A DNA stretch of 63,418 nucleotides from Prosthecobacter debontii (lineage in GTDB: Bacteria; Verrucomicrobiota; Verrucomicrobiia; Chthoniobacterales; Chthoniobacteraceae). Below the pieces are notes generated by a model. The model worked only from the letters and a program-made list of their open reading frames with translations, searched no databases and was not told where the DNA came from. The stretch lies in assembly GCA_945905735.1 (NCBI GenBank), contig CAMDQC010000010.1:1-63418 (forward strand), read 5' to 3'. Of this stretch, positions 34,110 through 43,795 are shown one piece after another (position 1 is the stretch's first letter; every line of letters starts with the position of its first letter). The translations under genes and the position numbers were made by a program.

Positions 34110-37052
34110 CTACCCCTGCGGCTCCGGCGCATCCGCCCGGTCCTCAAAGCGCGTGAACTCTTTCAGGAAGGTGAGCGGCACGTCGCCGACGGGGCCGTTA
34201 CGCTGCTTGGCGATGATGAGGGTGGCTTTGCCTTTCATCTCTTCCCGCTGCGCGTCGGTCTCGGCGTAGTATTCTTCGCGGACGAGGAGGCCCACGATGT
34301 CGGCGTCTTGCTCGATGCTGCCGGATTCGCGCAAGTCGCTGAGGCGTGGCCGGCCTTTGCTATCGCCCGTGCGGGACTCGGGGCCACGGTTGAGCTGCGC
34401 GAGGACGAGGATGGGGATGTTCAGCTCTTTTGCGAGCGCCTTGATGCCGTTGCTGATCTCGGAAATTTCGATCTGCCGGTTCTCTTGCCCGCGCTTGCTC
34501 GGACTGCGGAGGAGCTGCAAGTAGTCGATGAAGATGGCTTGGATGTCGCTCTGCGCTTTCATCCGGCGAGCCTTGGCGCGCAGCTCTCCGATGGTGAGGC
34601 CGCTGGTGTCATCAATGAGGATTTTCGCGGCGGCGAGTCGCTTGGCCGCCGCAGCGAGATTCGGGAAATCGCGCTCGCTCATAAAGCCGTTGCGGATGTT
34701 GCCCATGTTCACCTTGGCGATGGAGCAAAGGAGACGCTGCACGAGCTGTTGCGCACTCATTTCCAGCGAGAAAACGGCGACGGCGTGCCCGAGATTCAGC
34801 GCCATGTGCTCGGCGATGTTCATGGCGAACGCGGTGTTGTGAACGCAGATGTCGTTGGCGACGAAGTTGTGCGTCTCGGGGATCGTCAGGTCATACACTT
34901 GCTGGCGACCGAGTGGCTCGATGGAAACGATTTCATCCCAATAAACTTCGCTCTCTGCGAGGGCCGCGAGCTTCTCGCTCTGAAGTGCTCGGGCAAAGGC
35001 AGAAAGCCGATCGCGAGTCGGGCGGCGGCGTCCGGCGTGGATGTTTGTGAATCCACGGATGCCAGCGCGCCGGGCCAGCGCGACCCATGGCTCGTTGCCT
35101 TTCGCAAGACGGATTTCGTCCCATATTTCGATGGGGATAAGGTCGGAATTGGTCTGGTAATTCTTCGAGCGCACGGCGGCGGCGACTGCTTCCACGGCTC
35201 CTTCTTTTCCGAAGATGCCGACTTCCTCCGCCAGCTTGCGCAGTGAGTGCCCGTCGGTGATGTCGAGCTGCCACGCGGGCCTGCGCTCATCGCGGTAGCG
35301 GATGCTGCGGGCGCGAAGTTTCGCGATGATTCCGAACCTCAGCAAAAGGTGCTGCACTTGCCGGGCGAGCCGCTCGCTCGTGGATGCGTAGCCTGCCTGC
35401 GCTTGGCCCGTGCGAAGCACGCACGCCCATCCGTCGGTGGCGAAAAGGCGATTGAGGAACATCACGAGTTGCTCGTGCGGGAGACGAAATACGAAGCTGG
35501 GCACGAACTTCTCCGCCGACTTGCGGCCCCAGAGCCCAAGCGAATCCAACCAGCGTGTGAGGCGGTTTTTGTCGTTCTTCCTGCCGGAAACGGTGCTGTC
35601 GAAAAGCAGTGACGGCGAAACATCGAGCGCGCCGGCGAGGCGGGCGAGCGGCGCATCGGCGGGCACGCATTTGCCAGCGGCCCATTGTGTGAGCGACGAC
35701 GGCAGGACGCCCGCACTGTGGGCGATGACTCTGCGAGCGCGTCCGTCGTTTGCCAGCGCCACCGTCAGCCGCTTGCCAAACTCCGCGCGCTCCGTCGCGA
35801 GGTCGCTGCGGCACGAAGAGACGGAGAGCGTGGGCGCACGGAGGCTGTCCCTGCTGGCCCTAACCGAGAGCCCGCCAAACTGCACGGCGGCATCCGTGAA
35901 CTCTTCCAGCACGCGCGGATTCGTATTCGTGAACTCAGGCGTCGTGTCCGAGAGCCCGCCGTCGCCAAGCAAGTAGGCGAGCAGCTTCACCTCGCACTCG
36001 CGCGCTGCGGTGTCGCCAAAAACGGGCAACTCGCGAGGGACGGCAATGGCTTCGCCCGGCTGAAGCTCACCGAGTGGCTTCCACCCGCGCACGGTGAGAA
36101 AAGGATGCGGCTGAGTGGCAACGACCGTGCGCCCGAGCTTCGTCGTCACTCGGAAAGTCGGCTTCTCTCCATCGTCCACAAACGCGGACGGCGCGGCGAA
36201 GCGGAACTTCCAGTTGTCGCCCAGCGTGAGCAGTCGCGCGGCGCGGCGGCGGTAAATTTCGCCGATAGTCGTTACGCTGCCATCTGCGAGGAGGATTTCC
36301 GAGTTTGCTGCGAGGCATTTCCCCATCGAAGGCCGTGCGGCGACGACCATCATTTCGGCTCCGTGGAGGCCGTCGCTCATCTGGTCGAATTGCTTGAAGC
36401 CTGTCTCCAAGCCCATGATTTTCCCCCGGTTGCTGTGGAGTATCTCGATGTCGCTGATGGCCTTGCGGACCATGTCTTTCATCGTGACACCTTTCTCTTT
36501 ATAGCGGTCTTTCGAGATGGCGAAAATCTCCTGCTCTACCTTGTCGAGCAGGCTGGTGACTTCGCCCTGCTCGTCGTAGCTGCGGGCGGCGTATTCTGTG
36601 CAGACGCGGATGATTTGCCGGAGGACATATTTCTCCTGAAGGAGGTCTATGTAATAGGCCGCGTTCGCTGCGGTGGGGAGGAAGGTGTAGAGCGAGGTGA
36701 TGAAGCCCGCGCCGCCGACGGCTTCGAGCTTGTTCCGGTCGCGCAGGGATTGCGTGATCGCGATGAAGTCAAACGCTGAGCCTTTATCCCAAAGCCCCAG
36801 CAGCACTTCATAAATCTCCGCGTGCGCAGGGATGTGGAAGTGCTCGCCTTTGATGACGGCCTCGGCGCACATCACGCCGACCTCGCGCGGTGCGAGCAAG
36901 AAACTGCTCAGGACTCCCTGCTCCGCTTCCGGTGCTTGTGGGAGTAACCTGTGAATCTCCGGTAAATAACTGACCTTCGATTTCAGGTCAGGGCCGGATT
37001 TTCCATCCGACCTGCTTTGCTTCGGATTCGCCTGTGTGGAACCCTCAGCCAT
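34110..37052 (-). CDS. dnaB: Replicative DNA helicase DnaB containing an intein
   Basis: The 980-aa precursor is DnaB split by an intein. The N-extein (1-245) has the DnaB N-terminal domain and linker, then LETGFKQFDQMSDGLHGAE and the P-loop AARPSMGK. The intein interrupts directly after the Walker A Lys, and the C-extein resumes with TAFAMNIAEHMALN and runs through FIDYLQLLR (Walker B) and SDLRESGSIEQDAD. Without splicing the ATP site is destroyed, so an efficient intein is required. After excision the mature helicase is about 486 aa, which is normal. rplI lies 6 bp upstream, forming the common rplI-dnaB arrangement. Confidence 0.97.
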   Translation of the reverse strand: MAEGSTQANPKQSRSDGKSGPDLKSKVSYLPEIHRLLPQAPEAEQGVLSSFLLAPREVGVMCAEAVIKGEHFHIPAHAEIYEVLLGLWDKGSAFDFIAITQSLRDRNKLEAVGGAGFITSLYTFLPTAANAAYYIDLLQEKYVLRQIIRVCTEYAARSYDEQGEVTSLLDKVEQEIFAISKDRYKEKGVTMKDMVRKAISDIEILHSNRGKIMGLETGFKQFDQMSDGLHGAEMMVVAARPSMGKCLAANSEILLADGSVTTIGEIYRRRAARLLTLGDNWKFRFAAPSAFVDDGEKPTFRVTTKLGRTVVATQPHPFLTVRGWKPLGELQPGEAIAVPRELPVFGDTAARECEVKLLAYLLGDGGLSDTTPEFTNTNPRVLEEFTDAAVQFGGLSVRASRDSLRAPTLSVSSCRSDLATERAEFGKRLTVALANDGRARRVIAHSAGVLPSSLTQWAAGKCVPADAPLARLAGALDVSPSLLFDSTVSGRKNDKNRLTRWLDSLGLWGRKSAEKFVPSFVFRLPHEQLVMFLNRLFATDGWACVLRTGQAQAGYASTSERLARQVQHLLLRFGIIAKLRARSIRYRDERRPAWQLDITDGHSLRKLAEEVGIFGKEGAVEAVAAAVRSKNYQTNSDLIPIEIWDEIRLAKGNEPWVALARRAGIRGFTNIHAGRRRPTRDRLSAFARALQSEKLAALAESEVYWDEIVSIEPLGRQQVYDLTIPETHNFVANDICVHNTAFAMNIAEHMALNLGHAVAVFSLEMSAQQLVQRLLCSIAKVNMGNIRNGFMSERDFPNLAAAAKRLAAAKILIDDTSGLTIGELRAKARRMKAQSDIQAIFIDYLQLLRSPSKRGQENRQIEISEISNGIKALAKELNIPILVLAQLNRGPESRTGDSKGRPRLSDLRESGSIEQDADIVGLLVREEYYAETDAQREEMKGKATLIIAKQRNGPVGDVPLTFLKEFTRFEDRADAPEPQG
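34836..36317 (-). mobile_element. Intein with LAGLIDADG homing endonuclease and HTH-like segments, in the DnaB P-loop
   Basis: Precursor residues 246-739 (494 aa). Splicing blocks are complete: N-terminal Cys in CLAANSEILLADGS, block B ATQPHPFLTVRG, block F QQVYDLTIPETHNFVANDI and terminal CVHN, followed by Thr as the +1 nucleophile. Two dodecapeptide (LAGLIDADG) motifs, LLAYLLGDGG and LNRLFATDGW, mark a homing endonuclease. Between them is a Cro/CI-like helix-turn-helix (VIAHSAGVLPSSLTQWAAG, then RLAGALDVSPSLL), and a second HTH-like stretch (VALARRAGIRGFTNIHAGRR) follows. Both may aid target recognition. Acidic residues are kept in both dodecapeptide motifs, so the nuclease may be active. 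Confidence 0.95.
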
Positions 37053-37058
37053 CGTGCG

Positions 37059-37625
37059 TTATTCCTTGGCTGGAGCTTTGTGCTTGGCCTTGGCTTTCGC
37101 CTTGTAGCCACCAGCTTCCTTGCGCTCCTCGTCAGCCTGCTCGGCTGCGGCAGCGGCTTCCGCTGCACCCTTGGCGGAGACGGTGATTTCGATAGTCGCG
37201 GTGATGTCGTGGTGGAGCTTGATGACGACTTCGTGCTTGCCGCTCTCTTTGATCGGGCGGTCAATGTGAATCTTGTGGCGGTCAATCTCGATGCCTCCGA
37301 GCGCGGCCTTGAGCTTCTCTGCGATGTCGGCGGCGGTGATGGAGCCGAACGATTTGCCGGTCTCGCCGGTTTCGAGTTCCATCTCGATCTTCACCTTGTT
37401 GATCTTGCGAGCGAGCTCCTGTGAGTCGTTCAGCTCCTTGGCTTCACGCTCGGCGCGCTTGGCTTTAAGGATGTTAATGCGGCGCAGGGTCGCGGGTGTG
37501 ACTTCGAGCGCTTTGCCACTAGGGAGCAGGAAATTGCGGGCGAAACCGGTTTTAACTTTCACGATGTCGGCTTCGACGCCGAGATTGTGGATCTGTTCGG
37601 TAAGGATGACTTCGGTAGTAGGCAT
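37059..37625 (-). CDS. rplI: Large-subunit ribosomal protein bL9
   Basis: Binds 23S rRNA. The start at 37625 (MPTTEVILTEQIHNLGVEAD) matches the family. The N-terminal RNA-binding domain shows VKTGFARNFLLPSGKALEVT, then the long connecting helix (LKAKRAEREAKELNDSQELA) and the C-terminal domain (FGSITAADIAEKLKAALGG). At about 188 aa it is longer than the usual 150, owing to a C-terminal Ala/Lys-rich tail (GGYKAKAKAKHKAPAKE) that may bind RNA. It is the first gene of an rplI-dnaB operon, and a good sigma-70-type promoter lies upstream. Confidence 0.97.
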   Translation of the reverse strand: MPTTEVILTEQIHNLGVEADIVKVKTGFARNFLLPSGKALEVTPATLRRINILKAKRAEREAKELNDSQELARKINKVKIEMELETGETGKSFGSITAADIAEKLKAALGGIEIDRHKIHIDRPIKESGKHEVVIKLHHDITATIEITVSAKGAAEAAAAAEQADEERKEAGGYKAKAKAKHKAPAKE

Positions 37626-37668
37626 AACTGGAAAATTTTTTAGATGATTCGGACGAAAAAGGGCGCGA

Positions 37669-37697
37669 TGGATACCGGCGACCTTTTGCTTTGTCAA
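37669..37697 (-). promoter_or_regulatory. Probable sigma-70 promoter for rplI-dnaB
   Basis: Reading the minus strand, TTGACA (37692-37697) matches the -35 consensus perfectly. After exactly 17 bp follows TATCCA (37669-37674), a fair -10. The start codon of rplI is about 44 bp further on. CTTTTG/CAAAAG and ATACCGG/CCGGTAT inverted repeats overlap the promoter and could form an operator or hairpin. The gene at 37772 is divergent. Confidence 0.65.
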
Positions 37698-37771
37698 AAG
37701 CCTTTTCCGGTATTTTTCAAAAAAGCTGTCTCGTTTGACTCCGCAGCCCGAATCGCGGCACTGTCGCCGGG

Positions 37772-40282
37772 ATGTTTCGTCGCCTCTCTATAATAGTGTC
37801 GTTCTCCGTCACCGCCCTGGCCCAGACGCCGGATGCCGCTGGCTTTGCCAAAGTCGTGCAGCCTTTTGTGAAGGAACACTGCGTGAAGTGCCACGGCCCA
37901 GAGAAGCAGAAGGGCAAGCTGCGCCTCGATACGCTGCCCAACAATTTCGCCGACCCCGCGATCACCGCGAAATGGGCCGAAGTCGTGAACTCCGTGAACG
38001 GCCACCAGATGCCGCCAGAGGAGGAAAAGCAGCCCTCTGCCGTAGCTGCGGGCGCTTTCGCCGGATGGCTGGAGAATGCCCTGGCGCAGGGCGAGATCGC
38101 GAAGCGTTCGGCGCGTGTCGTCATGCGGCGCATCAATCGCGCCGAGTATAATAATACCATCCGCGACCTCGTGGGCGTGGACTTTCATCCGGCGGATCAA
38201 TTCCCCGAAGACCCACCAGCGGGCGGCTTCGACAATATCGGGCAGGCGCTCACCATTTCACCGCTTCATCTGGAGCTTTACTACGCCGCCGCTCGGCAAA
38301 TCCTCGACCGCGCGCTCGTGGAAGGCGAGCAGCCGCCCAAAGTCCTGTGGCGCTTCGAGCCTGAGGAAAACACCCTCGGCGGCGACCGCTACCGCGTGAA
38401 GCGCGACGCCAACAACATCCTCCTCAACGACGGTAAAAACGAAACCGAGAACGGCTTCACCGTCGTCCACCACGATTCGTGGGACAAAGGAATCGGCTTC
38501 CGCGATTTCAAGCTCAAGGACGCGGGCGAATACATCATCCGCTTCCGCGCTGCGGGCCGTGTGCCGAGCCGGGAGCAAGTCGTCGCCTCTGCAGAGAAAA
38601 TCCTCGCGATCCGCCGCGACGAGCAGGACACCAAGAACCCCAAGGGCAAAGAATACACCCAGCGCGAATACGACAACTCTCTCGCCCATTTCAAAACCGC
38701 TCGCATCTACGAATACGGCCCGCCCCGCGTGAAGCTCGGGCAGAGCCTCGGCGGCACGCCGCGCGTCATCGCCGAGCTGGACATTGATGCCCCGCTCACC
38801 GAGCCCAAGACCTACGAAGTGCGCGCCTACTTCACCAAAGCCAGCGCGGGCGTGGGCCTCGACTACGCCTACGACATCCCCAAAGTGCTGGAGAACTTCT
38901 GGATGCAAGGCCGCGACAACTTTGCGCGCCCGGAGTTGCTCGTAGATTGGGTGGAACTCGAAGGCCCCATCCTCCCCACATGGCCTCCCACAAGCCACAC
39001 GCGAGTGCTCGGAGCCGCCAGCACCAAAGACGAAAAAGCCCAAGCCCGCGACATCCTCGCCCGCTTCATGGCACGCGCCTACCGCCGCCCCGTCACCCCC
39101 GACGAACTCGCCGCAAAACTCGCCCTCTTTGACAAACTCCGCCCCGAAAAACCCAGCTTCACCGAAGCCATAAAGACCCCGCTCGCCGCCGTGCTCTCCT
39201 CCCCGCACTTCCTCTTCCTCGTCGAGCCCGAGGCCGCCCAGCCGCGCAAGCTCACCCCCTACGAACTCGCCTCGCGCCTCTCCTACTGGCTCTGGTCCAC
39301 CATGCCCGACGACGAGCTGTTTAAACAAGCCGCCACCGGCGAACTCACCAAGCCCGCCGTCCTCGCCGCGCAGGTGAACCGGATGCTCGCCGACCCACGC
39401 AGCGATGCCTTTATAAAGAACTTCACCGGCCAATGGCTCGGCCTCCGCAAAATCGGCGCAAACCCACCCAGCAAAAACCTCTACCCCGAATACGACCGCC
39501 ACCTCGAACTCTCCATCGCCCGCGAAACCGAAGGCTTCTTCGCCGAAATCCTCAGCCACGACCTCGACGCCCGCGCCCTCATCAAGAGCGACTTCATCAC
39601 CATCAACGAACGCCTCGCCCGGTTCTACGGCATCCCCGGCGTAAAGGGCGACGCCATCCGCAAAGTCCCAGCCGCAGAGCATCGCGGCGGCCTCGTCACC
39701 CAAGCCTCCATCCACAGCCTCACCTCAAACGGCACCCGCACCTCCCCCGTCACACGCGGCGTCTGGGTCATGCGCACCATGCTCGGCATCGACCCCGGCC
39801 TCCCCGTCGCCAACGTCGGCGAAATCCCCAACAAAGTCCCCGGCCTCGACAAAGCCACCGTCCGTCAGCGTCTCCAAATCCACCGCGAAAACGCCGCCTG
39901 CGCCCGCTGCCACGACCGCATTGATCCCCTCGGCTTCGCACTCGAAAACTTCAACGCTGCCGGCCAATGGCGCGACCGCGAAGGCCACGGCTACCAAGGC
40001 CGCATCGAGAAAAACGACCCGCTCATTGATGCAAAATCCAAGATGCTCGACGGCACCGAAATCACCGGCGTCGAAGGACTCCAAACCGCCCTCCTCGCAC
40101 AAGAAAACCTCTTCCTCACCGCCCTCGCCAACCAGCTCGCCACCTACGCCCTGGGCCGCGAACTCGGCTTCTCCGACCGCCCCACCATCCGCGCGGCCGT
40201 AGAAGACATGAAGCGCAACCGCACCAGTCTCCGCAGACTCCTCCAAACCATCGCCACCTCCGAACTCTTCACCACAAAATAG
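37772..40282 (+). CDS. Exported c-type cytochrome/DUF1587-DUF1592-DUF1588-DUF1585 protein
   Basis: The 836-aa protein carries a signal peptide (MFRRLSIIVSFSVTALAQTP) and a planctomycete-type cytochrome c domain with heme motif CVKCHG, then DUF1587 (MRRINRAEYNNTIRDLVGVD). A lipid-like/carbohydrate-binding middle part follows, then DUF1595, DUF1592 (LLVDWVELEGP region onward), DUF1588 (SDFITINERLARFYGIPG) and DUF1585 with a second CxxCH-like motif (CARCHDRIDPLGFALENF). Such proteins are typical of the PVC superphylum and are thought to take part in polysaccharide oxidation or electron transfer in the periplasm. The DUF1552 partner usually found next to it is absent here. It is divergent from rplI. 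Confidence 0.93.
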   Translation: MFRRLSIIVSFSVTALAQTPDAAGFAKVVQPFVKEHCVKCHGPEKQKGKLRLDTLPNNFADPAITAKWAEVVNSVNGHQMPPEEEKQPSAVAAGAFAGWLENALAQGEIAKRSARVVMRRINRAEYNNTIRDLVGVDFHPADQFPEDPPAGGFDNIGQALTISPLHLELYYAAARQILDRALVEGEQPPKVLWRFEPEENTLGGDRYRVKRDANNILLNDGKNETENGFTVVHHDSWDKGIGFRDFKLKDAGEYIIRFRAAGRVPSREQVVASAEKILAIRRDEQDTKNPKGKEYTQREYDNSLAHFKTARIYEYGPPRVKLGQSLGGTPRVIAELDIDAPLTEPKTYEVRAYFTKASAGVGLDYAYDIPKVLENFWMQGRDNFARPELLVDWVELEGPILPTWPPTSHTRVLGAASTKDEKAQARDILARFMARAYRRPVTPDELAAKLALFDKLRPEKPSFTEAIKTPLAAVLSSPHFLFLVEPEAAQPRKLTPYELASRLSYWLWSTMPDDELFKQAATGELTKPAVLAAQVNRMLADPRSDAFIKNFTGQWLGLRKIGANPPSKNLYPEYDRHLELSIARETEGFFAEILSHDLDARALIKSDFITINERLARFYGIPGVKGDAIRKVPAAEHRGGLVTQASIHSLTSNGTRTSPVTRGVWVMRTMLGIDPGLPVANVGEIPNKVPGLDKATVRQRLQIHRENAACARCHDRIDPLGFALENFNAAGQWRDREGHGYQGRIEKNDPLIDAKSKMLDGTEITGVEGLQTALLAQENLFLTALANQLATYALGRELGFSDRPTIRAAVEDMKRNRTSLRRLLQTIATSELFTTK

Positions 40283-40413
40283 GTATGCAAAGCAAACGCG
40301 CTCCCCACGCGCACGCTCGCGAAAGTTTGGAATGCCCGTAGCCGCGAGAGAGCTGCGATTTTTCAAAAAATGTAGAATCGACTCGCCACCTTTTGCGTCC
40401 AAAGCTGCAAATC

Positions 40414-42495
40414 ATGAAGCCACGCATCATCCTTAGCGTCACCATCGCAGCACTCCTCGCCGGCTGCGGAGAAGAGAAACGAGCCGCTGAAGTCGAGCAG
40501 CTCAAAAAACAAAACGCCGAACTCGCCGAGCGCATGGCCGCCCAGGAGCAGGCGGCAGAGAAGGAGAGACAGGCGCTCGCAGAGGAAAAGCTCCGCGCCG
40601 CCGAAGCGGAAACCGACAGGGCCGCAGATGCCAATCGCGCGGAAGCCGACCGCCTTGCTGCGGAGCGTGCGTCGATCGATGCCGACCGCAAGCGCATGGA
40701 GGATGACGCTGCCCGCGTCACCGCCGAACAACGCACAGCGATGGAAGCGGAGCTTCGCAGACGCGACGACGCGCTGAAGGCCTCCGAGATGAAAGCCGCC
40801 GCCGCGGAACGTGCCGCAAAACTGGAGCGCGCCCGCAACACGACGCCGCCCACCGCGGCACGGAATTCCGACTTTTTCTACACGGCCCTCGATCCATACG
40901 GCGACTGGGATGAAGTGGAAGGATACGGCCCCGTTTTTCTGCCGCGCGAGGGGCAGCGGGACAGGAACTGGCGGCCTTACACCGACGGCGAGTGGGTACG
41001 CAGCGAGCAGGGCTGGACGTGGCGCTCGAATGAACCGCACGGCTGGGCGACAAATCATTACGGACGCTGGGTGCGGCACACCCGCGAAGGCTGGATGTGG
41101 GTCCCCGGCAGCGAATGGGCTCCTGCATGGGTATCGTGGCGGAAAAGCGACACGCACATCGGCTGGGCACCTTTGCCGCCGGAGGCACATAGCGGACGCG
41201 GCTTCAACGCAAGCGTGGACGAGTATTACGACATCGGCGCGCGCAACTACAACTTCGTGCCGCGCGAACGATTTGGCGCGGGGCGGACGTATCTCGGACG
41301 CATCGTCGAGCCGGAGCGAAACGTGACCATCATCCAAAATACGGTAAACGTGACGAACATCACCTACCGCGATTCGGGCAACGGCACGGTGATCGTGAAC
41401 GAAGGGCCGGATATTAATTTCGCGAACGCCCGCGCGGCTGCGCCGGTGCAGATTGTCCGGCTGGAACGGGAGGACATCCCCGAGGGCCGCGCAGCCATTA
41501 CCCCAGCCGTGATCACGGCGGGGTTGCTGCGTTTGGTTGCGCCGCGGTTTAATCATGATCGCCCGGTTGCGAAGCCGCGCACGGTGCGCAAAACCGCGAC
41601 GCAGGACTTCGACCGCGGCTGGACCGGAGCGGATCCCGTCGCTGAACAACTCCTCCGCCAGAAAGCGGCTGCAGAAGCGCGCAAAGCCGAGGAAGAAGAG
41701 CGGGAGGCCTTCCGGAAAATGTCTGCGGAGAAAAAACCGCCGACAGTAAAACCAGCGCCGTTTGTTCAGCCACCGCCGGCAGCAAGACCGGTCGTCCCGC
41801 CTGCGGAAAAGCCAGTTCCGCCGAAAGCCGTGGTTTCGGAGAAAGTGACTCCGAGTGCTCCCGTTCCGCCTGTCGGGAAGCCCGCTGCACCACTGGCAAA
41901 TCCGCCAGTGATTGAAAAGAAGCCACCGCTCGCACGGCCCGTGGAGCCCGCGCCAAAGGAAATTCCGAAAGCTGAGAAAAAGCCGGCGACGGAGCCCGTC
42001 GCAGAGCCTGCACGGGAAGCCGTTCCGCCGGAGAAGCCCGCCGAAGTGAAGCCAATGCCGCCCGAGCTCCCGGCTGAAAAACCGGTCACGAAACCGAAGC
42101 CGGAACCAGCGATTGCGAAACCGGTGAAAGAGATCGAAAAGCCGAAGAAGGAAAAGCAGCCGACTGCCAAGCCGCTTGCGGAAACTCCTGCGGCCCCCGC
42201 AAAGGGGGAACTGAAGAAGCCGGTGACTCTCAAGCCGATCAAGCCCGTCATCGCCACTCCCGACGCAAAGCCTGCCGCTCCCGTGGCGGAGCCGATCAAA
42301 GACAAAGGCAACCCGGCTGCCAGACAACCGGCCGAAGTGAATCCGAAAAAGCCCACCGAAAACGGGGACGAAAAGCGTGACAGCGATCGCGCCTCTGACC
42401 TTTTGAAGAAGAAGCTGACGCCGGAGGAAAAAGCCGCGCTGAAAGACGAAGCGGAGAAAGCTCTCAAATCCCTGAGGGAAAAACTCGGGCAATAG
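40414..42495 (+). CDS. Lipoprotein with coiled coil, DUF6600-like Trp/Tyr-rich domain and Pro/Lys-rich tail
   Basis: About 693 aa. MKPRIILSVTIAALLAGCGE shows a lipobox (LAGC). Residues 25-145 form a charged Ala/Glu/Arg coiled coil (KERQALAEEKLRAAEAETD). The middle part (about 150-260) is rich in Trp and Tyr with repeats of the YGDW, GEWVRSEQGWTWRSNEPHGW and HYGRWVRH type, resembling DUF6600. The C-terminal third is a Pro/Lys/Ala/Glu low-complexity tail (EKKPATEPVAEPAREAVPPE), likely spanning the periplasm or interacting with peptidoglycan. The role is probably structural in the envelope. The ATG at 40414 is chosen because the signal starts there. Confidence 0.8.
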   Translation: MKPRIILSVTIAALLAGCGEEKRAAEVEQLKKQNAELAERMAAQEQAAEKERQALAEEKLRAAEAETDRAADANRAEADRLAAERASIDADRKRMEDDAARVTAEQRTAMEAELRRRDDALKASEMKAAAAERAAKLERARNTTPPTAARNSDFFYTALDPYGDWDEVEGYGPVFLPREGQRDRNWRPYTDGEWVRSEQGWTWRSNEPHGWATNHYGRWVRHTREGWMWVPGSEWAPAWVSWRKSDTHIGWAPLPPEAHSGRGFNASVDEYYDIGARNYNFVPRERFGAGRTYLGRIVEPERNVTIIQNTVNVTNITYRDSGNGTVIVNEGPDINFANARAAAPVQIVRLEREDIPEGRAAITPAVITAGLLRLVAPRFNHDRPVAKPRTVRKTATQDFDRGWTGADPVAEQLLRQKAAAEARKAEEEEREAFRKMSAEKKPPTVKPAPFVQPPPAARPVVPPAEKPVPPKAVVSEKVTPSAPVPPVGKPAAPLANPPVIEKKPPLARPVEPAPKEIPKAEKKPATEPVAEPAREAVPPEKPAEVKPMPPELPAEKPVTKPKPEPAIAKPVKEIEKPKKEKQPTAKPLAETPAAPAKGELKKPVTLKPIKPVIATPDAKPAAPVAEPIKDKGNPAARQPAEVNPKKPTENGDEKRDSDRASDLLKKKLTPEEKAALKDEAEKALKSLREKLGQ

Positions 42496-42606
42496 CACGT
42501 CATGATTTTCGCCACCAATCCCGCCTGTAAAACGCACAGTTCCGGCAAGGGAACCGGCGCGCTACGGGGAACTGCACATCAAAAACCTACGGGTGGAGGT
42601 AAAGTG

Positions 42607-43692
42607 ATGTTCAAATTCCTCGCCATTTTTCCGTTCATCGTTTCAGCGACTTTCGCTGCGGATGTAGCCGTTCGCGACACCGAGGCCCTCACTCGCGCCC
42701 TCCGCGAGGCGAAGCCCGGCACCGTCATCCGTCTTGCGCCGGGGCGCTACGCGGGCGGACAGTCTGTCGCGGGCATCAGCGGAACGGTGGGCTCGCCGAT
42801 CGTCCTCGCCGGAGCGCCCGGCGGGGCATCCATCATCGAGGGCGGCGCGAGTGGGATACATCTCAGCGGTTGTTCGTTTTGGCAGCTACACGATGTCGCT
42901 TTCACCGGCGCACAGTCAAACGGAGTCAACATCGACGATGCTGGGAAGCCTGACCGCCCGGTACGCGGGATCGTCCTGCGCGGACTCGATATTCGCAACA
43001 TCGGCCCACGCGGGAACCGTGATGGAATCAAGCTCTCCGGGGCGGACGCATTCACCATCACCGGATGCAAAATCGCCCACTGGGGCGACGGCGGTTCGGG
43101 CATCGACATGGTGGGCTGTCACGATGGCGTCGTAGAAAAGAGCACCTTCACCCACGGGGAGACCGCTGTGATGGCGAACGGCGTGCAGACCAAAGGTGGT
43201 AGCCGGAGCGTCACCATTCGGGAATGCAAATTCATCAACGCCGGAGGCCGCGCCGTGAACATCGGCGGAAGCACGGGCGCAGACTATTTCCGCTCGCTTG
43301 CCGCAACGTACGAGGCCCGCGACATCACCGTGGAGGGCTGCCATTTTACCGGCAGCATGGCCCCCATCGCATTCGTGGGCGTGGATGGCGCGACCGTGCG
43401 GCAAAACACGATTGTGAACCCCGGGCGTTGGGTGATTCGCATCTTGCAAGAGAACCAAAACCCGGCACTTGCCCCGTGTCGCAATGGCGTGTTTGCAGAC
43501 AATCACATCACCTTTCAAAGCACCCTCACCACCGCGGTAAACATCGGCGGCGGCACAGATGCGAAGAGCTTCCGCTTTGAAAGAAACACATGGCACTGCC
43601 AAGACGCGCCCGCCGAAACGCGCAGGCGGGTCGTGCTCCCTGTGGAGGAGAATGGCGGCACTTACGATGCGAGTCCGCCCAAGGTGAGGTGA
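42607..43692 (+). CDS. Exported right-handed beta-helix protein
   Basis: About 361 aa. The ATG at 42607 has a good Shine-Dalgarno (GGAGG, 8 bases upstream) and a signal peptide (MFKFLAIFPFIVSATFAADV). The rest is made of parallel beta-helix repeats (IVLRGLDIRNIG, FTITGCKIAHWGDGGSGID, VTIRECKFINAGGRAVNIGG). The start VRDTEALTRALREAKPGTVI and LAPGRYAGG resemble polysaccharide lyase family 6 or related pectate-lyase-like proteins. It may cleave or bind anionic polysaccharides. Catalytic residues cannot be assigned with confidence. Confidence 0.85.
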   Translation: MFKFLAIFPFIVSATFAADVAVRDTEALTRALREAKPGTVIRLAPGRYAGGQSVAGISGTVGSPIVLAGAPGGASIIEGGASGIHLSGCSFWQLHDVAFTGAQSNGVNIDDAGKPDRPVRGIVLRGLDIRNIGPRGNRDGIKLSGADAFTITGCKIAHWGDGGSGIDMVGCHDGVVEKSTFTHGETAVMANGVQTKGGSRSVTIRECKFINAGGRAVNIGGSTGADYFRSLAATYEARDITVEGCHFTGSMAPIAFVGVDGATVRQNTIVNPGRWVIRILQENQNPALAPCRNGVFADNHITFQSTLTTAVNIGGGTDAKSFRFERNTWHCQDAPAETRRRVVLPVEENGGTYDASPPKVR

Positions 43693-43795
43693 GGTAAAAT
43701 GACGAACCCCGCCACTACCTCACTCCTTGCCTCTGCGCGCCACGGCGATTGTTGGATTGCCGGACTGCGGCGAACGGCGTTCTCATCGCGCATCA

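Noticed and set aside
37669-37697. The CTTTTG/CAAAAG inverted repeat as a terminator
   Set aside because: It overlaps a very good -35/-10 pair in front of rplI and there is no gene whose end it would serve.
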